A stretch of DNA of 64,000 nucleotides, from assembly GCA_027924585.1 (NCBI GenBank), contig BSBM01000068.1, positions 8,476,501 through 8,540,500 of the forward strand, given 5' to 3'. Source of the DNA: Larix kaempferi. Taxonomy: Eukaryota > Streptophyta > Pinopsida > Pinales > Pinaceae. Shown piece by piece: positions 22,076-35,300 of this stretch; positions within the stretch are counted from its first letter, which is position 1, and the number at the start of each line of letters is the position of its first letter. The notes under the pieces were generated by a model. The model was not told the origin of the DNA, did not search any database, and saw nothing but the letters and a program-made list of their open reading frames with translations. The position numbers were made by a program, and so were the translations under genes.

Positions 22076-25019
22076 AGTGATGTCGAAAAATTCAAACTAC
22101 AATAGAATTTATATATAAGGAAATTCATTGAACTAGGAAAAATGAGAAATATTTGATTTATTCAATAGAGAATTGGCTCTTATAGATATTAAATAAAATT
22201 CCCAACAAACCCACTGGACATTCAACAACTGGGTGGGCAATTAATAGTTCCATTCATTAGATATACATGCCCCACTATGCCATCACTCAAGCCTTACATA
22301 GGGAGTCTTTTCCCCACAAGCATTATATGATTTCCATTTCAATACTTGTAAAACAAGGTACCACTCTCATGGTGTAAGCAATGGTATAGAGTTAAAAGTA
22401 ATGGTCCAATGCCATGATAATTATCATAATGGCTTCTAGTTCTACATTGGGTAGGTGTAATAGATCTAAAAATGGAAAAGTAAAATGTTGATCACATTGT
22501 TTAAATAATCACAAAAAATACATAAACATTATTAACATGAAAGGGAAACAAGCAGAGATGGCATGAAACACAAATTTCAAAAAAATTGTCGTTAGTTCTG
22601 TACAAAAAGCCACATCAGACTGGTGCAAGCCAAATAGGTGTAGCTCGAACAATGAAAAATGTGTAGAATTATATTGGAGAGACAAAACAATTTGAAAGAC
22701 ACAAAGACATATCATGACTAAAAAACTATAAAAAACACAATATAGAAAGCATGCAAGTTTGTCTTATTTATATGATGTTGATAACAGAGAAAAAGAAGCA
22801 ATAGGGAGGTGACTCATAAATGGAGGGTGGGGCTTCATGGTGGAGAATGGGGATCCAATGAACCCATATTAGATGCTAGGGGAAGGACCTTTGAGGTGGG
22901 GGTGGGGGTACCTTCTTACTTTTATGTAAAAAGGTCAACAACAAAATTTTATGCAACAAGTCGAAATTATAGTAAGTCATGTTTCTAGTTTTTTCCTATA
23001 ATAATTTTCAATTATTAATAATATAAGAATTTAAAAAGAACTATCTATGCATGTCAAATGATCATATAAAAGGACCATTAGAATATAAACACATTGATTG
23101 AGCTTGAAATCCTCGACTAAGAATTCCTTTTATAAATTAATTAAGGACTTTATAAAGTATAAATAAAATTATATTGCTACTTAGTTATATCTATGCATGT
23201 GAAATGATCATATAGAAGGACCCTTGGAAGTTAAAGACATTGATGGAACTTGAAATCCTAGATTGAGAATTTCTTTTATAAATTAATTAAGGACTTCATA
23301 AAGTATAAATAAAACTCTATTGCTAAATATTGATTTGAAAGTAGACACAATCTACTTATCTATGATCTTTCTTAAAAAGAAAATAAACATTACATTTGGA
23401 AGTATGTAACAACTTCAAAGTTAACTCTTCTATACAATTGAAAGTATTCAACAACTTCAAAATTAACTTTTTAATACAATTTGAAGTAAGATAACGTTAT
23501 TCTTAAAATGGTGCTACATATTTAGATTTCTCTATCAATTAATAAATAATTAAACATTCGAACGTAGCTTTCTCAATGTTTTGGCATAGATACACATGTA
23601 CAAATATGTGTCATTAAAGCGAATTTGTAGTCAAAGTTAGGACATAGGAGACCTTGCGGCTAAAGTAAGAAACTTATATTATTTTAATTTAAATGCGTAA
23701 AGACTATAAATGAGCATTTATGATTTTTCACTTTTAAGTTGTAAATTAACAGTGCAGAGAAGCTGCTAAAGGATGTATCCACCTCCTATAGGGACGCCTC
23801 ACTTGGGTTATGTATGAATAAACAAGTAGAAATTTGTTGCTCCTTCCTACTAAAGTTCTTGCTCCTATGTATAAATTCAAGTTCTCTTCTTACTCCAATT
23901 CTAGCTTCTAAACTTTATATACAATGAACTTACCTTTAATTATAATATTTGATGTTACATTTATCATATTTTGTAATATAATTAATTTTATGTTACATTT
24001 AGAGTGATTCATAAGATTTTATTGAATGCTATGAATTTTCATGCATCTTATGTTGGAATTTCTCCAAATTAATGGAGTCTAAATTATGATACACTTACAA
24101 GTAATTTATTCATTGTGTATAAGTGTTATTTTCTTATTGTTGTAAGTAATTGTGATAATATTGGCTTGGAAGTGGGAATGTATCTTTGACAATTGGCATC
24201 TAAAAATGGATTCTCAAAAGTGATAATCTATTAAGTTCAAATATCTAAGCCATGTTCTAATAGATACAATAGATTCAAATACTGGAATCGAAAAACTATC
24301 ATGCTATAATATCAATATATATGGCAATACAAAGTAAGAAAACTGGATATCAATATATATACAGAAAATATTTAAATTATAAAAAAAATATTATATAAAT
24401 TAAAATAATATATATATATATAGTTCTATAACTTATGTTAATTTGTTTAACTTAAATAATTATATATTAACTTAGTGATTATTTTGATCATCAATATGTT
24501 AAATTGATCTTCGAAAAGGAAAAACTTGATTTGATTCTCTACCAACAAGAAGTCCTAAATATTTGCAAGACCCGAGCTTGTTATGGCCAAAGTTATTCAA
24601 TATGTTTATTTTAAAAGTAAATTGTAGAGAGGTAATAACACAAATAGAATTCCTAAATATGCAAGTCTTGATGGTTTATGGGAAAATTTATAATTTTATC
24701 TTAATCGGATAAATATAGATCTCTATTTTAATTTCAACATAGTAATTTTAAATTTATGTATAAAATTATAATAATGAGGATAATTAGCCTAACCTATAAA
24801 CATATCACAACAAATTGATTGTTATATTTTTATATAAAATATTTTGCATATTATTTATAATTTGACTTTAATTTTTTTTTTAATTTATTAAAATTAATTT
24901 TAAATTGATTAAAAAGAATTCAAATAGTGAAAATATTAAAATAATCAATTTTATTTAATAATTTACTTGTTTATAAAATTGGGAATATTTCTTTATAATT
25001 TAATATCATAATAAATTTT
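22076..25019. repeat. AT-rich intergenic with a 146-bp tandem duplication
   Basis: No gene seen. TATCTATGCATGT recurs at 23042 and 23188, and the copies share ATGATCATATA, AAATCCT and ATTAATTAAGGACTT (about 23042-23335). Around 24360-24430 there is simple AT sequence. Confidence 0.65.
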
Positions 25020-26065
25020 CAATAATAATGTCTCTAGCCATCACACATGATCTCCTAAGAGGATCCTTCTAACCTTAGTGGGAATATCAGTTCCATTAGC
25101 ATTTATTGAGAAATAGGTATATGTCTTGCAGCCCTAAACATGGTCAACAGAGGAAACTTGGGTCTTAAGCCCTAAATAATTCTTGTAAACATACATTCCC
25201 AAGAAGGATTAGTCAAACAAAAACACATGGCTTATCGAGGATCCCTTTAGCCTATGAGGGGAGATGTTGGTGCTATCATATGGTTTTGAGTAGTAGTTAA
25301 GGGTTTTGAGGTTATATACATGATCAATGAAGAAATCCTAGGCACTAGTCCCTTTCGAGGCATCCAAATCCAAGAACAAGACCTTAAAGAAACACATATG
25401 ACCACCCTGGGATATCCTTGGCCTCAACGAAAGGATGTCAACAAATTTAGAAGGTTTTGAACATTAGATAGGTATGATGGCCTTGATATTTTCAAGGGAC
25501 AAAACCCAAACCTCAACCCTTAAATAAATATTTTAAACATCCAATGCTAAACATGATGCCTCTAACCACCGCAAAAGACATTTTGACAGTTTTCTTGGAC
25601 TATCAGTGAGAATACATGAGTGGGGATATTAGGGACAACAGTAGGCATGGATCTCATGTCCTATAGATTGTTGGTTCATGCCTTAAATATTATTCTAGGC
25701 ATCAAATTCCAAGAATAATACTTCAAAGCATCACACATGATCACCTCCAAAGTGTATATTTTCCCTGTTTTAGCACTAGTTGTGAGTCCTAGGTCCCTAG
25801 ACATGGTGAAGAGATAAAACTTACACTATAGACTAAAAAAGAATTTTTTTGGGAATCCATGGTCATGAATGACACCTAAAAAAACCACACATGATCTCTC
25901 TAGGGTATATTTGGTCTCTAAGTGGAAATATCTATTTCATTAGGAGGTTGTGATCATTATGTATGGACCTACGAACCTTGAACATGATTGGACAAGGAAA
26001 CTAGAGCCTTATCTCGTAAACAAATACTCAGGCACCAAAGGCTAAGAACAATGCCTCGAGTCCGT
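25020..26065. repeat. Diverged tandem array of about 170-bp monomers
   Basis: ACACATGATCTCC-like starts recur at about 25042, 25220, 25392, 25570, 25733, 25888 and 26065 (spacing about 155-178 bp). Each is followed by relatives of GGTATC..TTGGCC, TGGTTTTGAG, and CCCTAAA..CATCCAA. These blocks match each half of the 331-bp satellite at 32.3-54.7 kb, so this is an older or monomeric form of the same family. Confidence 0.7.
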
Positions 26066-27043
26066 GCACATCATTTCCAAAGGTTATCATTGGCCTACGT
26101 GTTTAGGACATTTCATTTCATTTTATTTGTTGAGACAAGAAGTGAACAAGCACTTGATTTTCACTGAGAACAAACTACAACAAAGAAATAGTATTGATTT
26201 TCACAAAATTACAATATTTAACTATATAATAATTACAATGGACAAAAAGAAAAGCTAGTGCCATGGACACAAAGGAAACTTGAGGAACCTTTTCCGAAAG
26301 GACTTTGCCACCTTCGCTCGACTAGGTGCTGGAGGTGACAAGGAGACCTACAAAACAACCATGGAAATCATGAAATGACACCATTGGATAACAAGTGATA
26401 AACTATAACAACAATTTTCTAAATGACAAATAGGTGATGGTTACTTGTAACAGAAGACTTGAGAGGAAAACAACCAAGAAATGCGCTAGCTAGCAAGATG
26501 ACTCCAAACCTGCAATATATTTCAAAAGGGTTGCAATATATTAAATAAATTATGCTAGGGTTTGTACAGAGAAGAGAAGACCCTGTAATATAAAACTAAT
26601 AAATAGATATTTATCTATAACTATAAAATAAAGGAATTATCTACGATTAAAGGCTCGAGTTAATGGACGATCATTTACATATAAACAAAGGAATTGTATG
26701 GTGGGAACATGAAATCCATTAAATCATTGTATAACAATATAATGGTCATTGGTTCGAATCCTTGGAACCATGAAATGAATAATTAATTATAGGCTAGGGT
26801 ATAACTAGCACAACCACATTTTTGAAAGTGGTTGATATACACTAATTGGAATATATCAACCACTTTTAAATGTTTGGTCATGGTTGAGCATTCGTCCATG
26901 AATTGAGCATATTAATATTGGAAAGCAATAAAGATTATGTAATTAAACTCTTAATTGTTTGTTTTAGTTAAGAGAATGAATTCAGAATATTAATATTGGA
27001 AAGCAATAAATATTTTCTATTTAAAATCTAAATTGTTTGTTTT
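26066..27043. repeat. Intergenic; partial 77-bp duplication at the LINE target
   Basis: ATTAATATTGGAAAGCAATAAA occurs at about 26912 and 26992, each followed by AATTGTTTGTTTT. The LINE sits at the end of the second copy. No gene is visible. Confidence 0.7.
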
Positions 27044-29565
27044 TTTGCCCCAAAAAACGTTCGCATTATATTAATTGAAATATAACCATTTTTACATAGG
27101 CTTTTAAAATCCTTGACTTATCTTTTGGATCCAAGAAAGAGATAATTTTTTCTTTTCACTAAAATGTGCCACCATATACATCATCTATAACATATAGATT
27201 GTTTAGCAGAGTCCAGGCCTATAGACATACAATAAAAAATCATTAAAAAAATGTTCATGAACTAAATAAACATTTCATGTTCCATAAACACTTCCTCCCT
27301 GGAAGAGGGAGAAAGGGAGCTTAGTCCCAAATAGGTCCTAGATAAATTTCTTGGAGAAAATCCTCCCCCTTCTCCCATCTTCTCCATGATCCTTCATGTT
27401 CATTAAGCCCCATCTTGGATAGACAATTGGCTGCCCCATTTCTTTCTCTATATATGTGGATGAAAGAAATTTCCTAAAAAAAGGCTCTGAGACTAAAACA
27501 TTATGTGCATATGGCTTCAAGGAAAATGTTGACAGGTTTCTTCCGCTTCTTCATACAATTCACCACAAACAAAGAGTTCCCATAAACTTGAATCTTTCTT
27601 ATACCTTTGCTAATGGCTAGCTTGAGCGCGAGACATAAGGCTGAAAACTTTGCAAAGTTGTTGGCTCATCCTCCAAGGACTACTGCGAAAGAAGGATAAG
27701 TCGAATCAAGAAAATGAACAATTCCTCCTGCTTCACCATGATTGGGATTCTTGGAAGTTGCTCCATCAAAAAATAACCATGGAATAGATCTGCCAATCTA
27801 CTTAATAGAAACTGGTCGAATCCTCAATGGTATGCTAATCCGCAGGTAGAGATCCACATGTCCTGAAGCTCTGAAACCCATCAACTCGGGTGACATAGTA
27901 ATATAATCAAATACCACTCTATTCCGAGCTTTCAAAACATACCAAAATCAATATACAGGTAGGGCATCATAATCATGCAAGGATGGATTTCCAATCCATG
28001 ACTTGAGTGCTTCAGGTATATCTGAGCCTACCAAAAAAATGATATCCCTTTAAGAGACGATACATGAGCCCATAAATTGACTGATAAAGAGAAAGAAATG
28101 AATAAATGCTCAATAGATTCCTCCTAAACCATGCATAAGGGACATCTACTTGGGTCAATCCAAAAACGCCACTTCATGGTTTCCCAAACGCTAGAATAGC
28201 TTTAGCTAGGACCATCCACACGAAGCATTTAATCTTTAGGGGGCCATTTAAAGTCCAAATATAATGATTCCAACAAGGGAGAACCAGATGTCCTTCTGCT
28301 TTTGTGAGAGACTTGTATCCTTGTTTTGGGGTATAGACACCCCCTTCTAGATTGAAAAGCCATACTAGATAATCCTTGTCCTCTGAAATATTTACATGCG
28401 ATATTTTTAAATATGTAGTGTATCGCTCCCATATAACTTGATCCTTTCCTTCAAAACTAAGATCTTCCAATGTCATCCATCCTTGATGATAGAGAGCATG
28501 GTCCAAGCCCCTAGATACTTGATGGAGGTAACAATAACTAGATTTTGAGAGATGTTGGATCATGTGCACCTGAATCTTGAAGACTTGGGAGCATCCAAGC
28601 CATGGATCTTTTCTGATATGAAGTTGTCTTCTATTTCCAATCATCCATGCGAGAGCCCTTCCTATGAGATCATAAACTTTAACCATCGATTGCCAAGATA
28701 GCGACATATCCCAACATGTCTTATCTCTGTTGCGAATCCATTCAATAACAAATAGTGGGTAAATATATTTGTTGATAATTTGACATTATCCCAAAGGCCC
28801 TCTTCTTTAATGACCCTCCATATGCCTTTAGAAATCAATACTTTTGCAAATATGCCTGGGTGTTTTAACCCCATCCACCCATATCTTTTGGAAGAGCGAT
28901 CTTCTCCCAAGAGATCCATGCAAATTATCCATCCTGATTTGATTTTTTCCATAGGAACTGATAGGGCATTTTTCTTAACTTTTCAGTTACCTCTGTAGGG
29001 ACTTGTGTCATATGGAACCAATAAACAAGTAACCCCTCCAACATAGACTTTAGTCGAACCATCCTTCCCCTTGAGTAAGCCATCGATTGCACCATAGGTT
29101 TAGATTTTTTTCTACTTTCCCAATTAACCATCCCCAGTCTCGCTTGGTGTAATTGTTTGGCTTTATAATAAATCCCAAATAACACATCCCGTCCATGATC
29201 TCTTTGACTAGGAATGAGAAGGCGACAGTTAGACCTTCGAGAGCTTCTGCTGATAGATTGAAGTGATAAACAATTGATTTCCTTTCGTTGATAGCCATTC
29301 CCAATGTCATAGAGAAACAGTGGAGAATGGTATTTAAAGTAGACAAGTCCTTGCTTGATCCATCCGTGAACAAAACGATATCATCCACAAAAGGTGGGAT
29401 AACCTCATTCTATACAAGATGGGGAAACCTTTCAAAGAACCTCCCCCTCAAGCAATAGACAATGCTCAACTTAGACCATCCATAACTAGGATGAACAAGA
29501 GAGGGGAAAGAGGGCACCCCTGACATAACCCTCTGCCCGGTCTCATGTAAAGCTGAACCTGAATG
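27044..29565 (-). mobile_element. 5'-truncated LINE (L1-like) with RNase H, TSD GTTTGTTTT
   Basis: GTTTGTTTT occurs at 27035-27043 and 29566-29574. A few extra T (27044-27046) at the left end are a short poly(A) on the minus strand. Coding fragments on the minus strand are the RT second half (DDIVLFTDGSS, YLGFIIKPNNY, WCNRWLTQGEGWFD at 29388-29050), the RT C-terminus (VYWFHMTQVPTEV), a zinc-finger/connector region (28707-28174, many Trp) and a plant-type RNase H (about 27880-27540; PWLFFDGATSKNP). Several frameshifts and stops split it. The 5' end with ORF1, endonuclease and the first half of RT is missing, as expected for incomplete target-primed integration. Confidence 0.9.
27540..29400 (-). 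pseudogene. LINE RT-RNase H polyprotein remnant
   Basis: The broken reading frame begins inside RT just before the (F)xDD catalytic motif, which reads as MDDIVLF. It runs through the RT thumb region to the RNase H domain, where an in-frame stop follows the FAVVLGG stretch. Inactive. Confidence 0.85.
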
Positions 29566-29574
29566 GTTTGTTTT

Positions 29575-30889
29575 AGTTAAGAGGTTAACTAATTATTTAA
29601 TAAATAAGTAATTAATTAGTGTTTCCTTTATTGTTATTTATAATAGTGAGTGAAACAAATTGTTTTAGTTAAAATACAGTCAGCTATCCAATAAATCTTT
29701 TGTATTTCAATATAAACACAATATGTTGTACAAAGGGATCAATTTAAATGAGAAATAAATTTTCATTACATATAAATGACTAAATAACAAATTAAATCCT
29801 CACAATGTTATAGTTCAAAATCTACGATGTCATTCATTTCTTTCTAGTTGAGTAGATTTACCTAGATCTAAGATGATGAATTGATTAATTGATTGTTCTA
29901 ATTTTTATGCTTATGTTAAATTTATACAATTATGTCTTTAGTCATCGAACAACCATAACTCGTTGAGTAAACCATAATTATACTCAACCAAAATTATATA
30001 AGGATTTTGAAACCTGATTAATTATAAAATGCATAAAATTACTTTTTACTATATAGTTTAGTCAAGTAAAATAATCTTATTTTTTATCTATTGAATTGGA
30101 CCATAATTATACTCAACCAAAATTATATAAGGATTTTGAAACCTGATTAATTATAAAGTGCATAAAATTGCTTTTTACTACATAGTTTAGTCAGGTAAAA
30201 TAATCTTATTTTTTATCTATTGAATTATCTAGATGAAATTTTGAGATTTTTGAGATTTCTGAATAGGAATCATGAATGAAATTTTAATATTTTGGAAAAT
30301 TCAAAATAAAGTAAATGTTATATAAAATTTAAATTAAATTTGAAAAAGTTTTACATCATTTTAAAATAATAAAATTTAATATAAAATTTATTACAAATTA
30401 ATATTATAATTTTTTTTTTAATATTTAAATATTATAAACAACAATATTTATATTTTCTGAACCATTAAATATATAAACATATTACAAATAAATATTATAA
30501 AAATATTAAACTTATAACTTTTTTTATCAAAAGCAAAATAAACTAAAAATTCTACAGTATGTTCCATTCCAACTTCTAAGCCTAAGCATATCATTTTTTT
30601 CATTTGTTTCTTAAGTTTAAATATATAAACATATTACGAATAAATAATATAAAATATATTCTTAAGAAAACCAAAATAAACTAGAAAGGTCTACGTTATG
30701 TTCCATTCCAACTTGTAAGCCCGAGATAAATATATTTTTTTGCTACACAAACAATTAAGCTTTCTTAGAATATGTAAAAAGTTACATATATCAATATTTC
30801 TTATGTTACTTATTAAAAGGTTGAGATATTACATTTGCGCGCAAAATGGAGGGCGTAGAGAACCAAAAATATTTAAAATGATCACTTTG
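29575..30889. repeat. AT-rich intergenic with two tandem duplications
   Basis: ACCATAATTATACTC recurs at 29971 and 30100; two 129-bp copies span 29971-30228 and differ at a few bases. A second, looser duplication (about 30470-30590 and 30615-30725) shares AATATATAAACATATTAC and GTTCCATTCCAACTT. No gene seen. Confidence 0.75.
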
Positions 30890-31372
30890 GAATGGTATTG
30901 GTGGCGATAGCTAGGAGATCGAAGACCACACGAACCTCTCTCAAGATCCCAGAGGTATATTTGAGGTCAGACTCTTTCTTATATATCTATTATGGTTGTC
31001 TCGATGGAAGCCCAGTTTCGATTCTTCAGGGAAGGTGTGGCGGGCGTAAGCTCCTTCAGAAAACTGCACCCCAGAAAAAGCTCGTGTGACTGCGGTGGTG
31101 GCCGTACTCTCATTGGAAGCCCTGTCCAAGATTTAGGCTGTCCCCGGCTCATGGGTTTGGTATCCTGGAGGTTCAGTTGATGGCGCTCGCTGGGAGGTTT
31201 GGAGAGGTTCCCACGGTTATATATATATATATATATATGGGGTGGGGCCCAATTCCTAGAATAGTGGTACCTCCATAGATCAAGCCGAATAATAGGAATT
31301 TATGATCACGAGAAGCTATTCCACCCATTCTACTAGTTCAAGGAGTATGTATACTAGTTCAAATATTGGATA

Positions 31373-31421
<49 letters not shown>

Positions 31422-31720
31422 GCTGTACTCTCGTTGGAAGCCCTGTCCAAGATTTAGGCTGGCCTTGGCTCGTGGGTTTGGTATCCTGGCGGTTCAGTTG
31501 ACGACGCTCGCTGGGAGGTTTGGAGAGGTTCCCATGGTTACGAATATATATATATATATATATATATTGGCTGTACTCTCATTGGAAGCCCTATCCAAGA
31601 TTTAGGCTGGCCTTGGCTCGTGGGTTTGGTATCCCGGTGGTTCAGTTGACGACGCTCGCTGGGTGGTTTGGAGAGGTTCCCACGGTTACGAAAAAAAAGA
31701 AGTAAATATATATGTATTCA
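30890..31720. repeat. Three copies of a 120-bp block joined by (TA)n microsatellites
   Basis: Blocks starting GGC(C/T)GTACTCTC and ending GAGAGGTTCCCA(C/T)GGTTA lie at 31100-31219, 31421-31545 and 31569-31692. (TA)n tracts follow or precede them (31218-31238, 31376-31418, 31545-31568). The stretch 30890-31100 is locally GC-richer with open frames on both strands but no recognisable motif. A segment unique in this window (31239-31375) separates copies 1 and 2. Confidence 0.85.
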
Positions 31721-31797
31721 TTAGTTAAATCCTATGGATATATTATATATGGATAGTAATTATATTATATATATGTTTTGTAGAATCATACTATTGT

Positions 31798-31836
<39 letters not shown>

Positions 31837-32279
31837 TAGACATGGGATTGATCAAACGTTTGGTTATAATTTCGTAGACAAATTTGTCTAGTTGGAATCC
31901 ATACTGGAATAAATTGATAAAATTTATAATCTATGGATTTTGAGAATAAAACCCATACCTCATAAGGGATTATAACTTTAAGCATATATTGAATAATCAC
32001 AGTAATTTCCGAATAAAAGTTAGAATTACTCAGTTAAGTCCATAAGGGAATGGGTGTAGTCTAACTAATCATCTTTACTACTTAATGAATTCTACAGGTA
32101 AAATCCTCCCTCTGCTTCCCCTCCATTACGAAATGTAATAAAATATACCCTAAATATTTGTATTATCATATAACATCCCTTGACCCCTTAATATAGGAAA
32201 ATATATTTTCTCATTTCCGTATCATAGTTTATTCCCCAATATGAATGAACATGATAGGATAGTTCCTACCAACTGAGCC
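31721..32279. other. AT-rich intergenic with a (TA)n tract
   Basis: (TA)n at 31799-31833. No gene seen. Confidence 0.6.
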
Positions 32280-33885
32280 CCCTGTGGGCATATGATTAAT
32301 TATGTATGTGCCATTGGGTGTCTTTGAGCAATATGTATGTGTCCTAGGGCCTTGGAAATGACTTTCTAAGACTATGCCTTTGGTCCTAAAGAAACCATTG
32401 AGTCATCTACAACCATTAATAATGCCTCAAAGAACCACACATGATTTTAAAGGGGTATTGATGGTGTTATGTATCCAAGTCTTGGGGACTTGGGGCCTTA
32501 GACATGGTCAAAGAAGGAGACATGAACCTCAGGCCCTAAAGGAATATTCTAGCCATATAGGGATAAGAATTTTTCCTCCACCAACCAAACATGGACTACT
32601 GAGGGGATCATGGGCATATGATTGATGATGTATGTGCCATTAGGTGGTTTTGAGTAGTACCTAGATGTTTTAGGGCCTTGGGAATGAGGTTCCGAGAAAG
32701 AATACCAAGAATTTGACCCTAAAGCAATAATTGAGGCATCCAAATCCATAAAAAAATGCCTTAAATAACAACACATTACTTCATATAGGTATTACCGACA
32801 CTATGTATCTAGGTTTTGTGGCCTTCTGGTCTTAGACATGGTTAGTGGAGGAGACCTAAAGAAGGTTACCTCCACCGACAACACATGGTCTCCTGAGGGT
32901 ATCATTAGCCTATTATTGAGGATGTTGGTGCCATTATGTGGTTTTAAGTAGTATGTAGGTGCCTCCGGACCTTGGGAATTATGTTCCAAGGAAGAAGACC
33001 ATGTCTTTGTCTGTAAAGAAACTATTGAGGTATATAAAACCATGAAAAATTCCTCGAGGCATGATGCATGACTTCATAGGTGCATCCATGGAACTATGTA
33101 TAAAATTTGGGGATTCGTGGCCTTAGACATTATTAGAGGAGAAGAATTGAATCTCTGGCCCTAAAAAAATATTATAGCCATCTAGGTATAAGTAGGTTTC
33201 CTCCACCAACCCAACATGGCCTCATGAGGGTATCATTGGCTTATGATTGGGGATGGTAGTACCATTAGGTGGTTTTGCGTAGAATGTATGTGTCTCAGGG
33301 ACATGGGAATGAAGTTTCGGTGAAAAAAACCATGCCTCTTGACCTAAAGAAACCATTGAGGCATCCATAGCCATTAATAATGCCTTAAATCGCCATAGAT
33401 GAATTTGCAGGTGTACCCATGACACTATTTACCCAAGTCATTGGGACTTGAGGCCTTGGACACATTAAGGGGAGGAAACCTAAACATCAGGCCCTAAAGT
33501 AATTTTCTAGTGATCCAGGGCTAATAAGGTTGACTCTTCCAACCACACATGGCCTCTTGAGGGTATCTTTGGATTATGATTAAGGATGTTGGTTCCATTA
33601 GGTGGTTCTGAGTATCATGTATTTGTCTTATGGCCATGGGAATGATGTTCCAAGGAAGAAATCCATGCCTATAGCCATAAACAAATCATTGAGACATCTA
33701 GGGCCATGAAAAATGCCTTGTACCATGATGCATGACTTGTTATGGGAATTCACGACACTATGGATCTAGGTTTTGTTGCCTTCAGACCTAAGACATGGTC
33801 AATGGAGGAGACATGAAGCTTGAGCCCTAAATGAATCTTTTAACCATCCAGGACTCTAAAGGTTTCCTTCACCAACCACACATAA
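32280..33885. repeat. 331-bp dimeric satellite array, left part
   Basis: AGGTGGTTTTGAGTAGTA-type blocks at 32642, 32938, 33268 and 33600 give periods of 331-332 bp with one shorter unit. Each unit has two related halves of about 165 bp. One starts ACACATGGCCTCCTGAGGGTATC. The other starts GCATGACTT..AAGGGTATCCA. Both contain GGGCCTT, GAAGAAGACC or GGAGGAGAC, and CCCTAAAG. The array is cut at ...CCACACAT by Gypsy-O. Confidence 0.9.
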
Positions 33886-34094
33886 TGATGTAGCCAATGA
33901 AATTTAATTCATTCACGAGATCTAAAAATCATGCAAACACATGAGAGTGGAAAAATAATCATATTTTATTCCTTCTCCATCCCAACTATTACAATGGAGG
34001 TTCAACCTCTTATAACTGATATCTGAGATGTTCAAAAATTGTTAATTTTAGAAAATTCTCACACGACTCTAAAAGTGAGCACTAACTTAAAGCT
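33886..34094 (-). repeat. Gypsy-O 3' LTR, part 2
   Basis: The remainder of the LTR, ending CTACATCA on the minus strand at 33886, next to the satellite. It includes one copy of the AAGCT duplication (34090-34094). Confidence 0.8.
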
Positions 34095-34873
34095 TGTGAA
34101 ATTTCCCACATAAGATCCAAAGAGATGATGTAAACCTCACAATGAAAGAATTTAGGAATAATAGCAGAAGAGACAAGCAACAGAACTTAGATCCAAAGAA
34201 ACTCTGATTGAGGCAGAATAATTACACATGTTACTATTATCAGAATAATGAACTAGTAAATATACAATGTTGAGTATGAGGATTCGAATTCACTAGGAGG
34301 AATTCGAATTGGCCTTAATGCACATATCCATAATCAGTGGAGAGTCATCAATGCCTAACTAGGAGTCCACCTTCTCATCAGTGAAGTCATCAATGCACAA
34401 GTAATGATCAACCGGGAGTCAAACTGAGTCTAACTAAATGTGGTTGGTGTAACTGGCACATGGAAGCACTAATATAGTGAAGGAGGCTCAGTGGAGGGTG
34501 CCATAGGTTCTAACTGGAGTCAGAATGGTTAATCTAGTCTCACTGGAGGTCCAACAGAGTGATAAACTCAATAAAGAGTCAATTAATCCTTAAATCAAGG
34601 AAATAACTGAAGATAACTCAATATAACTGAATATAACTAGACTGGTAGGTGAAGAAGGCGCCCTTGTCATGCAGTGGAGCAAAGGAGGGCGCATTAGTCA
34701 CTGGGAGGCCTAGAAATGATCTGAAAGAAGCTCCGAGGGCTAGTTTGTTGAGGACTAGGTGCTGGGACTGAGGACCTAGAATGCATGCAAACCCTAATTT
34801 TGCATGCATGACTGAAAATGAAAATGACTGGAAAGATAGTAGGACTAGGATGGAGTATAGGAATATCCTAACA
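34095..34873 (-). repeat. TRG 3' LTR
   Basis: 779 bp, TGTGAAATTTCCC to CCTAACA. About 34 substitutions and one 4-bp indel separate it from the 5' LTR (counted by eye, about 4.4%). Confidence 0.9.
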
Positions 34874-35040
34874 CCCCCCCTTAATCCATCTTGGGCCCTG
34901 GTAACTAGGACCAAAGGTCACCCATACAATAAATGAAATGATAATAAAATACATAACTGTCCATAAACTGAGAAAATGTGGAAAAACCTCATGGGAAAAA
35001 TACCCCCCCTCAAAAGAATAGTAAATAACTCAAAGAACCA

Positions 35041-35300
35041 TCATGCAGAAAAGAAAGAAGATTTCATCTGTGAAAATTTTTGTAAAAGACTTGGCAAGTT
35101 GATCCCATGTAGGAAGGTCTCCCACTGTGTGGAGGATGAAGCAAGTCTTTCAGGAACTTTTTCTGTATCTGGAGCGAAGGGAACATGAGTAGTCTTCCCA
35201 AAAGATGGAAGAGAGAATCCCATCATCATGTTGCATCTCTTATGGAGAGATGGATGGCATAATGCAAGGTTAGCATGCTGCTGAAGTCTAGTAGTTCTGT
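35041..35300 (-). pseudogene. TRG coding region, C-terminal part
   Basis: Continues the gag-protease phase on the far side of Gypsy-B for about 85 codons (LQQHANLALCHPSLHKRC, GFSLPSFGKTTHVPF) to a stop at 35041-35043. I do not recognise a domain. A remnant of the region upstream of integrase is possible. About 160 bp of noncoding sequence then leads to the PPT. Confidence 0.6.

Noticed and set aside
26720-26780. tRNA-like GGTTCGAATCC followed by GGAACC
   Set aside because: The T-arm motif is present, but I find no acceptor, D-arm or anticodon arm at proper spacing. At best a fragment of a tRNA-derived repeat.
30892-31180. A possible short gene in a GC-richer patch
   Set aside because: Two overlapping plus frames and one minus frame are all about equally open, and part is the 120-bp repeat block. 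There is no motif.
31239-31375. Possible organelle DNA insert between (TA)n tracts
   Set aside because: The composition differs from its neighbours, but I could not match it to a specific plastid or mitochondrial gene.
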